64,000 nucleotides of DNA from Marisa cornuarietis (Eukaryota; Mollusca; Gastropoda; Architaenioglossa; Ampullariidae), in NCBI GenBank assembly GCA_004794655.1, contig SMMW01000555.1, positions 7,039,001-7,103,000 on the forward strand, read 5' to 3'. Below, piece by piece: positions 1 through 13,447 of this stretch. Below the pieces are notes generated by a model. That model searched no databases. It was not told the origin of the DNA and worked only from the letters and a program-made list of their open reading frames with translations. Every line of letters begins with the position of its first letter. Position 1 is the stretch's first letter. Both the position numbers and the translations under genes were made by a program.

Positions 1-56
1 TAGCTTAACTATCCTTCAATGAAGCTTAAATGTACGTCTGTGAAGCTTAACTATAC

Positions 57-2503
57 CTCAACTCCGCTTTTGGTATTCTCTGGAACAGATATGGGAGCCA
101 TGCTGACAAAGGTGGGAGCGTTGTCGTTGACGTCCTCGATCAGGATGGTAACTGTAGTGGACACACTCCTAGGTGCCTTCGCATTATCCTGCACCTTGAA
201 AAATAAATTACCATCATTATCTTCAACTTCCTCGTGTTTGACGTCTTTCGTCGTCATCGTTGTCGTCGTCCTTATGTGGTGGACACACAATTTAAAGGGT
301 GATGACATTATATATTTATATATATTAAGCTTACCAAGACCGTAAAAACATATTCTTCCTTTAGTTCTCTGTCCAAGGAGCCGTTGACAAAGATTTTTCC
401 TGTTGTGTTTTCGGTTTCAATCCTAAAAGCTGTCAAAGAGAAAAAAAATGTTCTATTAACAAATCAGGTTTTAAGTGTTAAGAAAAACAGTCACGAAAAG
501 TTCTCTGTGCAATATGCCGATACAGGAGATATCCGACAACTGTCCCACCACGAATGCACAAATCGAGGCTGGAGATCCCCATGGGATAGTTGCATCAATA
601 CTGTAATATCAGAAAAGCCTCAGCTGTAGATTGGATCTGAGAAGTAAAAACAGATTTTTTTCTCAACTAAGATTAGTTTTAGTAAGGTTCAAAATGTATA
701 CTAAGTGCCTTTACTTACCTTATTTGATCCGTTTCTAACCGATGCAAAACAAAGCAACATGGACCAAAACCACATGCGGAGAAACAGCATCACGATGGAA
801 CACCCGAACGAAAATAGTAAGTCATCCAAAATATCACATGGCAGTCTACAGAACGATCTACGCGATAATTATACCTAATGAAAGATTATGTTACTGTGTA
901 CAAAGATTATCTGCCATCAGAAAGGTCACGTTTACAACATACAAAGCAATCTACTGGATCGTTATGTCATAAGATAGGTCGTTACTGTGTACAGAAAAAA
1001 ACTGGATAATTATTCCGTCATCGCAAAGGCCAGTCCACAAAACAACCTTACGTGTTCCGCCCTTCAGCGAGAAGATTACGGTCCCGTTTCTTCCTTCGTC
1101 GGGGTCGGTAGCTTCTAAGGAAATGATGAACGTGCCCTCTGCTGCATCTTCAGCCACAGTGCCAAGCAAAGCCGAGGGATTAGTCAATATCGTGGGAGAG
1201 TTGTCGTTTATGTCCAGTAAGGTTATTCTCGCCTGTCACGTTACAACATTGAATAAATGGTAAATGGAAACATAGGATTGTGTGTGTGTGTGTGTGTGTC
1301 ACACCAAGGCAAAACTTCTTGTACAAACTTGATCGTATAGTCATATTAAGGGTTCTGTGAATTTGTTTGTAGGTAAGTAGGAAGGCTTGGAGAAGTGAGG
1401 TAGATATGATCAGAGAGAAATACAGAAAGCGGAAAAAAGGACGCAGGGATTTATGCGCGAACTTTTGTAATCAAAGACACTCAAAGTCATCGTCAACACA
1501 GACATGTAGAGATATCGAAGGATAAGGTAGGGTATGCAACCAACTTTTAAAGAAAGCTTACCAAGGGTATAATCAACATGATAAACAGCTGTCTTCAGCT
1601 GCTTACGTGAAACTGCAAACCCTGCGTTGCTGTGAGACAACACAGCTACGCTGTTTTTCCAAATTCCACCGATGCAAGAAAAAATGCGTTATATGCAAAC
1701 ATACAGACAGATACGTGGAGAAATGGACGAAGCGACGGGTAAGCAAATGTAAGAACGTTTACAGAAAGGCCTGCAACCTCACCAAGGCATAGTCAACATC
1801 ATCCCCAATCGATGCCTTGGCCATGATGGTCAGTTCGACAGAGTCTTTGTCACGTTCTCTGTCCCACACTTTGCTGCTGAATAGGCGACCGGTCGAACTG
1901 TTGACACTAAAACTGCTGGCTCCGACAAGGGAGAAGACCGGAAGAGATGACTGAAACAGTGTATTCACTTTCAGCTGGCCGATGGCAGCACCACTGGACT
2001 CGAGATAAGGCTTCTCTTCCACCATGTCAAAGGAGAACTCTTTCGGACTGTGGTATGACAGACAACAACGATTGAAGGTTAACTCTTGTTAAACCTTAAA
2101 TCAATTATTCAATTTGTATACAATGTCTGCTAAGACGTTAAGATGGGTGTGTTTACACCTATATGCTTAATCTATTCACATGTGCACGCATGAAAACACG
2201 CTCATACACATACGTATAAATATATACACGCAAATCTGCAAATGTGCAAACCGGGCAAAGTTACCAATCTCGGATATCACGCATCACAAAACCAAAAATA
2301 AAAGTAGTGAAAATATCTTTCAATGTTATATACCCAGCCCTCCCAAAAATTCCAGCAAAAAATAAAATCCCTGGTTGCTAGGATTAAACAACTCTGGAAC
2401 TAATCCAAACCCCTAACCAACTCCAACTCCACTTTATTACTAACACTAATCCCACTAATCCTAAGCCTTAAAACTAACTAAAATCTCCCATCTCAGCTCT
2501 TAG

Positions 2504-2552
<49 letters not shown>

Positions 2553-3550
2553 AAAGAAAGAACAATGATTGACAATTTACTTGAAAGTAACAAGGCTCGT
2601 CCCAGAGTCGCTGACATGAATTTCGATGAAAGTCGTGTTGCTGAGCGGCGGCCTCCCCCTGTCGGTGGCGATCACAGTGTAGGAGAAGGTCGTCCGCGTT
2701 GGGCGCCCAGTCCTGTTGACTCTTAGGACAGAGTTCTCCACAGTGAACAGACCCTCGCCGCCTGTACTCGGGTTGGTCAGTCTAAAGTCCACATCACGGT
2801 TCTCCCCGGAGTCTCTGATCAGCAGCATAAGTTTGTTTTGTGACAAGGCTTGAGGTTTATCACCCACATTTCATACTACTGTTGGGGGTTTCATGGGATA
2901 GACAGGCTGACTGGTTTTATTTTTAGCTTTGTTTTAGTTATTTATTTATTTATTCCTTACTATTCTAAATTTATCCTTTGAGCTTTAAGAAAGATATTTC
3001 TCACGTATAGGACAATCATGTTTTGTTACTTCGCACCTAAAATTCAACTACTTACTGGTTACCGTTACTTCAGTGATCTTCCCACATAGTTTCTGTTCTC
3101 TTGTTTTAATACTTTTCACAGACACTAGTGTTTCAAAGTTAACAGTATATATGTATGACTATAACAGAGGAAAAAGAACAGATTCGCCACATTTGTCTTG
3201 TTATCTAAAAATATTGCATGGCACGCATCATCTATACTAATCTTTTTTATGCTGTCAATAACTCCCCTCGCCCTCCTCTCTGTCTCTCTGTATCATTCTC
3301 TTACTTGTCTTGCACAGAAAACACGAAGATGGGGCTGTTCAAGGTATTAAACGTCTCCACACGCACGCTGATGTTGTAGGGGGTGTTGATGAAGACAGGG
3401 CGGTTATCGTTGACGTCCCTCACAGTTACCCGTATGACGGAGGTACTGTTTAGGGGCGGGGTGCCCTTGTCAGAAGCTCGTACCACGACGTCGAATGTAC
3501 GCTGTGTATCGTTCTCGTAGTCTAGGCCTACAGCTTTGCAAGTTACCTGA

Positions 3551-3618
<68 letters not shown>

Positions 3619-3822
3619 GAATAGTCATCGCTAAACCTTTTTTCCCATTTCCATCATCATCGTCGTTGTCGTAATCATTTACTTTCTTGTGCTATAGATA
3701 CTAGTGAATTACGACGAGTAAAGTACATATTCAGTATGATACTCCCTTGCTTTCCACAGCATACTTTGCTCGTTCTCGGTGGCTAAATTATACTATAACC
3801 AACCTTGTCGTCGTCGTCGTCG

Positions 3823-3855
<33 letters not shown>

Positions 3856-6269
3856 CGTGATAAAATGGGGCATTTACGGGGCGATTAGTGCCGCAGTATC
3901 TAAAGTGCCAGTCGTCACTAAAGCAGGTTCTAATCTAGGATCGAACAGTTAGTGCACCATAGAAAGCAGGTACTTGAACGGAGGAACTGTGTACGACTAC
4001 CTGAACAGAATGGAAGAATGGAATGGAGATGACAGCACAATAATTTTGTTGACTGTATTTCTATTACTTTCTGTTCTTTTGCATGATTTATGTAATTTTT
4101 TGGGGGGGTTCTGTTGTTTTTTGTTTGTTTGTTGTGATTTTCTGTCCTGTTTGACGTCAATTTCATTCTCTTTGTTTTAAAACAACAATTATTATGTGTT
4201 GGTATTGTTTTAAAATAGAGATCTGCTTCAAATTCTTTCGTAATTACACAACATCTGCATAAAAAGAAAAGTTCATCTGAAAGTGTTACATGATAATTTT
4301 CACAAATTTTCACCGCTTTTAAAAATAAATACTTTAAAAGTTTATCATTTCTATTTTAATTTCGCCGATTTTGATCAATCAAACTAGTATCAATGTTTTC
4401 ATTGTTCAAGATTTATTTAGTTAAGCTTTACATTTCTGCCAGAGGGTAACAGGAAAAATTGCTTCAGAATACCTAATTATATTAGATAATGTTTTCATAC
4501 CTCGCCAGTGCTGGAGTTTATGACCAGCAGGTCATTCTCTAGGGAATAGAAGATCTCGCCGTTGGAACCAAAATCCTTGTCCTCTGCTGTCACGTTGACA
4601 AAAAATTTGATCCAGCAGGTGATTCCCTCATCTATAGGACTGGGTAGGTATACTGCCTTCTGGAGATAAGACACCATCCATTCATTTAGTAAAATCATGA
4701 ACGTATCATTCACTACAGTTCCTAGATATTCCAAACAGAGTAATGGTAGGGGGAACTTTCAGTCCGTGCATGTAAGAGTTCCAATAATCTCACCTGGAAC
4801 TGTGGAGTGTTGTCGTTGACATCCAGCATCTTGACCATAACGCTCGCCGAAGAGCTGCGAGGTGGACTTCCTAGGTCAGAAGCGATGACAGTAAAACTGA
4901 ACGATTCGTACTGTTCACGGTCTAGAGTCACCCTGTTTTGCAGCTGGCCCGTTGTGGGGCTGATGCTGAAGAATCCCATCCCTCCTCCGTCACCAAGACT
5001 GTACCTGAAAATAGTACCGCTAGACGCAGTGAGGAGAGTGTGAACTGAAAGCTAGAGGCGAGTTCTACAGACGCAAGAATCACAAGAATAATTAAGTGGA
5101 GATATCAGAAGTCGTAGGGGTGAATGTAGGGCCTGACGTCAGAGACTAGCTTCAACTGGTGACCCTTGTGTCTCAAAAGATATTCACGGGGTTCTAAAGA
5201 GGAAGGAAGATGATGCAGTTCCTCTAAAGCAATAATGAAAACATGAAATTCCTTACTTTGGGTGTGAAGGTATTTATTGATCGAACTGGAAACCTCGCCC
5301 TGTCCACCGATAATTTGACCAATAAAAAGTGCTTATAAGAAAAAGTAAAGGAGGTGGACGTAACGGATTTAATTCTGTTTCCCACATGCCATGCTCTAGA
5401 CACGGTGAACCACTTACACTGGTTGTCACTATTGCCATTCAGTTTTTGAACTCTGTATTCTTACCCCTATATACCTGTTCCAGTAAGCTTAACCTCTGTT
5501 ATTCAGAATATTATTTTAATTATTATTTTCTCCAAAAATATCTTTCATTGCTTTAAAATAGTTTAGAAAGTATCTTTACAAACCTGTTTACAGTAAAGTC
5601 ATTTCATAAAATATATTTTCAGAATTGTTCTCACTAGCAGTATCTACATCTGAGTTCTGATAAAGAAAAAAACATTTGGCATGACTTTGCAGACCTGATC
5701 TCCCCGTTTAAGATGATATCTCTGTCTGTTGCTCCCACGACAATCAAATTTGAGTTGACTGAGATATTCTCATAAACACTAACGGTGTAAACGCTTTGAT
5801 TAAAAATAGGATCGTTGTCGTTCACATCCTCCAGGGTGACATTCAAGTTGATGCTAGCTGCATAGAGAAAATAAAAGCGCAAAGCATTATATCATATTTT
5901 TCTCACAGTAATAAAACTTCTTTCTTAAACTCATGCAATTTTACTTGCTAGTTTGTAAGTGTATCTGTATCTAAATTGTTTCTCTCTTCCATCTGATCTT
6001 CATTCATCTTCTTTTGTGTCATAATGTCTGTGAAGTCACTGACCAAGTGTCGTGCCATTGCTGTAAAGTTACTCACAGTGTCATATTGTATGCGAAGTCA
6101 CTGAGCAATTGTCAAGTGTCTATTAGTGACTTGCTGCCGACAGACAAGGATGGAGGTCTCTAGTGGATGCCTTATGTACCACCTAGGTACGAAGAGGACT
6201 AAGTAAGTAAGTATTAGTGACTTTAAGTATTGTCTCTTTAAAGTGAGAAAGGGGAGAAAAAGGTAGAGG

Positions 6270-6351
<82 letters not shown>

Positions 6352-6882
6352 ACACCAGACTTCCTCAACTTCTGTGGAAGAGTAGTCCCTCCATCAACTA
6401 CGGTGACGACCAAGCGAAGTGTTTCCAAGACTTCACGGTCCAGACGAGAAGAGTCAGTGACCGTGACATTGCCAGTGGCGCTGTCAATTCTGAAGGGACT
6501 GTTGCCGCTAGTTATGCTGTAGGTCAATGTCGCATTCTCCTTATAATCTTTATCGGTCGTGCTGAACTGCAAGAGTAAATGATTTCATGCTAACATTTTC
6601 CTTTGCTACTCATTCACTTTCAACTTCCCACCTAACCCATGCCGAAAGTAGAAAATATTCAACATCTAGCCTAGTTTCTCTCTCTCTCTCCCTATTTCTG
6701 TTTTTCTATTTCCCTCCCCCTTCCTTCTTTCACCTACACCTCCTCGTCCCTAGCCTTACCTTAAAGACAAAGGCCCCATTTGCAGAATTTTCTGGAATCC
6801 TGACAGCATAATTAACCAATGTGTCAAAGATGGGTGGGTTGTCGTTCTCATCCAGGATTGTCAACGTGACATTGCTGACAGT
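57..6882 (-). CDS. Cadherin gene: canonical repeat block running off the left edge
   Basis: Twelve exons carry the canonical repeats. Boundaries seen: DENDNPPIFD (6882-6760), EDVNDNDPIFN (5857-5695), LDVNDNTPQFQ (5004-4794), RDVNDNRPVFI (3546-3305), LDINDNSPTIL (1232-1052), EDVNDNAPTFV (194-57). Mid-repeat calcium motifs include SSRLDREVLE, VTLDREQYES, WDRERDKDSV and GSLDRELKEE; A-x-D motifs include TAEDKDFGSNGEI and EATDPDEGRNGT. One boundary is degenerate: the end of 2814-2581 reads HVSDSGTSLVTF and continues NPKEFSFDMVEEKP in 2047-1783, so the DxNDN linker is missing there. The last visible exon ends with SVPENTKSGVE before donor GTATAG, so another repeat must follow outside the window. 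Confidence 0.92.
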
Positions 6883-9602
6883 CTGAGGAAGATATCTGAC
6901 TACTAAATTCTTTCCTTTTAATATATTGCATATATTTTAATATATTTATTATTACATGTCATTCTCATACTTGTCAATAAGATTGCTTAGCTCAATTTTT
7001 TTATTATTCTTTTCCTTTTTTATTTACTCTTAGCACTAAAATGTTTCTTGTAAGCCATGATGACCGTATGGTACACGTATGCCATTTATATCGGATTTCT
7101 CCCCCTCAGTCTTGTGTCTTTACCATTCACGTATCTCAAGATGAACTACGCTTAAGTAGCGTATGTGTATGTGCAAGTGAGTACGTCCAAGTGCGCTTGC
7201 GTGTATGTGTGCGTGTGTATCGGGAAAAAGAGAGAGTGTGGAGGGATAACTAACCTTCAGCTTGCAGATTTCATTCTCCTGGAAGGCTACGACGTTAACG
7301 TTTTCTTGAGGCACTCGTCCCTCGCGGTCTATCTCGCTCCGCGTGCGAATGATCCCCTGAAGACGTAAACAACGTGACGTGACGTCTACAAATAAATAGC
7401 GTCTCCACCTGCTCTACAGTAGGTAGGTCCGTTTTATAAACACAATATCGTGATGATTGGTAGCATTATTAGTGTTGCTCTTGGTTTATTATTTTCAAAG
7501 CAAATAAAACAGACCTACGGTGAATAATCAAGCAAAGATGTGTTTTCTAAAAATCTATCCATAAACTACTAGCCACCTTTCAAACAAGATTCCTTTTAAC
7601 ATGTCTTCGGGAAAATGACGTTTCAAAAATTATGCTTAAATGTCCTTATATTTTACCCTTTCAATGTACTCTTTCTTATTCATAGCCAAGTCACTAGACA
7701 TAGACTTACCGTCGTTTGGTTAATGGTGAAAAAGTACAAGACACTGGCTGGAAGCAGTTGATACCCAGTGTAATTGGTCAGACTTGCGTCAAAGATTTCT
7801 GTTCCCACCGGTATATTCTCCACAATAGACAGACTGTGATTCCCTCCTACCAGCTCGAACTCCTGCGTATATTTGGACACGTAGACGATTACCATGGTGG
7901 GTGTGGGGCTTGTGTTGACGCCATCAGAGACAGTCACGTTGATGACAATACCATCGGGACCTGCGTCCTCTGGCAGTTTCTTGGTAGCCTCAAGGATCCC
8001 TGCTGAGTCTCGTATCTGACAATGCCCATAAACCATTTTAAACACGATTCTGCTTCGTGATGATTTTAGACAGGAAGTCATTTTAACGTTGTCTATTTTA
8101 TGGTGTTTCAATACACGGATGTACTATTAGTAAAACATTAAAATTTCCTTAACATTCATTGTGTTTCTTGAACCTGTTACTTTAAAACATTTTTCCACTT
8201 ATAAAATTGTTTCTCACAATTTTCGAAAATGTATTTCTATTTCATGATACTCATGTGATCGATAAAGACCATTTTAAAGGAGATTTACGATATGAGAAGG
8301 TGGATTTCTGCCTTATTCTCACCCGGAAAAAACTGCTGTTTCTGGTAGGTAGAATTTGAAAAGAAAACGTCTGAACCAAAGAATCTTTATCTTCTACTGT
8401 CAGCTGTCCAATCAGTGTGCCAATGTCGGAGCCGTAAGGTGCTGTGAAGATATACTTCTCTTTGACAAAGCTGGGGGGTAGGTCGTTTTTGTCGGTGACA
8501 TCCACTGTAATGGACACTGATGTCGACAACGAAGCGTTAGAGTGGAATTGCAGAGACACAGTAAACTGAAATGACTTTGGATCTTTCTCGAAGTCCAGGC
8601 CTCGCGTCAGTTGAATGGCTGTGTTGTTTGGTGTCAGGATCAGAGGAAGATCTACACGCTGGTGCTGCTCCGCGATGTCGAAACTTTCTCGTAAAGAAGA
8701 GAATGTCACAATGTTTGTATCCGGTAAATTGTTTTCTGCGATTGTGACTCTAGTGTTCACCACAATCACAGCCACCTTAACGACCAAGACGACCTGGCCT
8801 GATGTGGTCAAGGACAAAGTAACGACATGACCTATGGCGTCAGAGCTGATTCTGATGTTGTTAATGTTGACGTCATTGACACACACAATCCTCCGGCTGG
8901 ATTGTAGTTCAAACAGGGCGATAGCAGTGTCTGTCTGTAATTTTAGTTCACTGTTATCGAGACTGCCGAGAGCGGAAGTGACGTCATACACAATGGTCCC
9001 TTTCCGGCTACCGTCCAGCAAGAAAACTCCTATCTCAGGAGCTGCTTTTTGAAAAGTACGTTTGACAGTGATATTCAGTGTTGTCATATCAGTGACACGT
9101 AAGCCATTGGCATCAACCTCGACATGAAGAACAAAAAGATGCACGGCGTTAGCCTGTGGTAACGGCTTGCTCGTCCTGACAGTGAAGTTGAGTCCATTCT
9201 TGGTTACAAAAAGGAAACTATCTGCAGGGTACAGACTGTATTTGATCTCTATGGATGTCATTTCCACGTTGTTGAAGTTCAAGCTAGCATCATACACTGT
9301 TAAACACAAAAGGTCATAATTCTGTGAGTGTAGATGCCCTAAAGTGCTTCTCTGAAGGATAGGGAGATTAAGCCAGAGTTCTAATTGTGTCTTTAACCGT
9401 AGAGTATCGCTGCATTTATTCAACAATGAGATATTCATCGCACTTCGTAAAATGTGCCAGTTTTACGAGGAAATGCGGACCAGCGCCTATTGAGCGAGTG
9501 ACCCTGAACCGCGCACAAAACCTTTTAAGGCAAAAGTAGTTCCTATACGATACGACTGCGATTAGAAGACCTGGCTTAATCTCTCTGGTGCTATATATTG
9601 TC

Positions 9603-9673
<71 letters not shown>

Positions 9674-12600
9674 GTGAGCGCGCGCGCGCGCATTTATATA
9701 TATATATATAGAGAGAGAGCGATGAAATAATTTTGCTAAATGACTTAAGCATTAAGCTCTAAAAGATATTTAGTCTTTGTCCCTTTTCTCAACGAGGATT
9801 GTGGAGGATGAGGTAAGAAAACGGTTATATTTTTATTCATGTGTTAATAACGTAACAGATTTGCCCTGTTTATTGCCTTAAATTATTTTTCGAGATACTT
9901 CGATGATGATCAGCAGGACAAGGAAGAAGAGGAAGTGTTGATGGTGATTGTCCCCGTCGTTCGTTAGATGCTACTGCATGTCACACACAGGCACCGCTAC
10001 AATGCTCTTTACGGCTACCCGTATTTCAGACAATGGACGGCCTTAAATGTGCAAGTCGTTCACGTTATAGATTAGTCGCTGGAAAGATAGGTGTAGCCAT
10101 GACAACCAGCTATAAAGCCATCAAGAAGTGACATCTGGGTGCAGGTGGACAGTGTAACGTTTCACGGCTCAAACTCCATGTTATTTTATCATTTTTTCAA
10201 AGCATGGGTAGAACAGCTGCACGTTCTTGGGAAGCCAAGTGACCCTGTGACGCAAATCTACATTTTTACATCACAGCGTGACGTAGAAAATATTTTAAGA
10301 CTCCGTTTATTATTAAAAAAAGATTAATATATGAGCAAGTCGGCAGAACTTTCATATAGGGGGTCTGGCTACGTCATACGGCGAGCTATGCTATTTTGTG
10401 AGCGAGGTAGGATCGCTTTTTGAGAGGGGTGTGAGGTTGGGCTTTGGTTGGTGTTGTGTGTGATTTATGAAGTAGGGTTAGGGTTAGGGTTAGGGTTATG
10501 GGTTTGGGTTTGGGTTTGGGGTAGGGTTAGGGTTAGGGTTAGGTTATATTGTAGTGAATTGAGCAGAAGATGAGTGACGTGATAGTGACGTCACTTTTTT
10601 GCATAGCTCCGCCTACAGGTAAGCCACTTTTGTTATGGCGTCACGTTACCCACCCCCTATAAGAAAGCTGTTCCACCAAGTTGCTACGGTCTAATTCAGG
10701 TGAGAATCCACGCCGACTACACGACAAGGTAAATTAATGTATTTGGTCGGGGAATTAAGATAGGGTGCTTAACGTTTTCCCGGAATTCAGCGGAGATCTC
10801 TTATATAAGACAGACCTACACGGCGCCATCGGAAGATTTGTAACGGACGTTGACCTCTTCTACCGTACTTGAAACCCTGCTTACACTGGGAAGTAAGCAT
10901 AACTATGCTGAGCTCCAGATCCAGCCTCAATCCGTGAGACAAGACGGACCTACACAGCGTCAGCGGAAGATTTGTAACGGACGCTGACATCTCTCTCACC
11001 GAAGGGCAGTGCTGAATCGGTATCTACACTGGGATTGAGTAAAGCAAGGCTGATCTAAAGTCGTGATCTTCGGTTGTGTTCCTCTTGGATTATAATGGTT
11101 GAATTCATCAGTTCAGGTGGACTTCTTCTGTGCTACCGTCCACTGCCTTGGATATAATCTGCCTATCTTCGGTTTGGCTGAACTACGTCTGTGCTGACGG
11201 TCCACTTGCCTTGGATATAACCTGCCGATCATCAGTTCGAGAGAACTTCTATGCAGGCGATTCACTTGCCTTGAATGAAACCTTGTGATCGTCAGTCCAG
11301 GTGGACTTTTATACCGGCGAGGTGAACTAACACTAACTCCGTTTGTTCAGGATTACCCGACCGTCGGATCGATAAAGCAGATAGGTGACATTACCGGGAG
11401 ACCCTAACTTTCTATCAGTTATTAGAACGTTCTCTATTTCTTTTTACATTTCATTTCTTCCTTTCTTTTAAGACATTAAATGTCGAATTGTTGGCCGGGC
11501 TTTTTTGTGTGAAAAAGGAAGAAGAGTGCCGCGATCGTAGCTACATATAGATGTATATTCATCTTCGCAAGCATTCATAAGTGCACTCTTCACTCAAAAC
11601 GTTACACACAGCACTGCCAGCAGATACGCACCTTCCGTGTTCGGATTGACGTCCGAAGAGAGCTCACGGCTGATGGTGTCGGGAAACAGTTGATCAGGAA
11701 CTGTGAGAGAAATACAACACCTGGGTGAATGTGCTAAATGAGTCTGCATGTAAGTAATTATCTGCGCGCACCTAAGTCTTTGTTGGTATGTGTGTTGTGC
11801 TGCTAGTTTACTGATGGATTATTAGTCTCATTCGATCCATAATCAGTCAATCAACAATCCTTCCACCCATCAGTTTAATCCCCCCATTCATTGATCTGCT
11901 GATCTCTCGCCCGACTACTGCCCTACCAATTAGTCACTCAAGCAGTCAACTACCTTGAGGAATAGCAGCATTTAAGTAAGCGTCAAGATTACGAAGCTGT
12001 AATATTATAGAGATAATAACCAAAATCTAAAGCTTATAAAGACAAGTGACAAACGAAACAGTTAGTGTATGAGATAAATCATAAATAATGTCCCCCCCAA
12101 AAAAAAATCTCAGTTCAGTGCAACAGATAAAGCTTTCAAATATCGACAGCGTCCCTTGTGTCCTGTAACACTGTAGTTAACAGACACCACAAAGTTGACA
12201 AGACCGCAACCACTGGAAGAGTTAAGAGCAAATGTTAACAGGGTGTGTAAATGTGCGACGGTTATCATGTTAAAAACCAGCCTGACTTTTTTTTAAATTG
12301 CACTTTGGTGAACTTTCTAAATAATGGCTTACTTTCGGCACAGCTGAAATTACTAGCATCGTCTTCAATCATGAAAGTGTTGTGGATGCACTGGCACGTC
12401 CGTTCTCCCACACCCCAGCTTGTTTTTGGGTAGGTACATGCGGTGTTCTCTTTGTAGCAGTACCCCCATGTTTTTATATCGTTTCCACACGACTCTTCCA
12501 GGTTCCGTCTCGGCAGCGCACAACCGGGAAGTGGCGTCGCAGTGGAATCGGGAGTCGTGCTATCTGGATATTAAATACAAAATCTTCGACATAAACAAAT

Positions 12601-13407
12601 TAGTTGACACTATTGTGAGGTATATTAGACTAGCCATAAATGGATTATAAACGCTGGTAAAAAAAGTCCATCGTTTAAGTCCACGCTTTGCCATCAAAAA
12701 AAACAGTCAATGGACTTACCTGCTGACAGGACTGTCCACTTGATACATACGTAAGATGATATGAGCTGACCATCATACGTTTGAATATTATTCTCTGCTG
12801 GCTCCGATGATGAGACTTGCTGAAAAGGTTCCATCGTTGCTGTCGAGGGTCCTCTGCAAATACAGCCTACGGAAGGGAGGATGTCATGAAGTAGGGAGAC
12901 CTAACCCTTAACCCTATACACTTCACTGTAACATAGACGGTTGATCTGAGTGTGCATAATAGTACATGGCAAATACTTACCCTACTTACCTCTACTTACC
13001 CCTTACATTTTTCATACTTACACCTCTCTTCTCTGATCCCGACAAGAGATCTCCATATTACAAACCCACATTTACAGATGCTGCCAAGATCGAGGTACAT
13101 ACGGATCCTTTGAAGAAGACCAACCTGAAAATATACGTGTTCTGTTTATAAATGGGTGTAATGTATGAAGGGAGGGCAATAGGCAAAGTCCGAAAATAAA
13201 CAAAAAGTGTTTTAATAATACATGTAAATGTAAATGTAAGATGGCGGTCCCATCCCTTTTGATTAAGTTCAACAATGTAGAAAACGCTCTCGTTTGCTTT
13301 ATACCTACAGTTTTTCGACAGTGACATGACAATGTTTACATCGCCATTGACCTTAGACATTTTCCTGCTTCATACGCAATCGTGACGATCTGTCAACGAA
13401 GCTTTCC

Positions 13408-13447
<40 letters not shown>

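Noticed and set aside
6183..6578. Open frames made of repeated Cys-Val or Thr-His
   Set aside because: They are translations of the (TG)n microsatellite; only the minus-strand part to the right of 6356 is a true cadherin exon.
10473..10543. True telomere or chromosome fusion point
   Set aside because: The array is short, interrupted by GGGTTT units and enclosed by inverted ends with TA flanks, so a transposon minisatellite explains it better.
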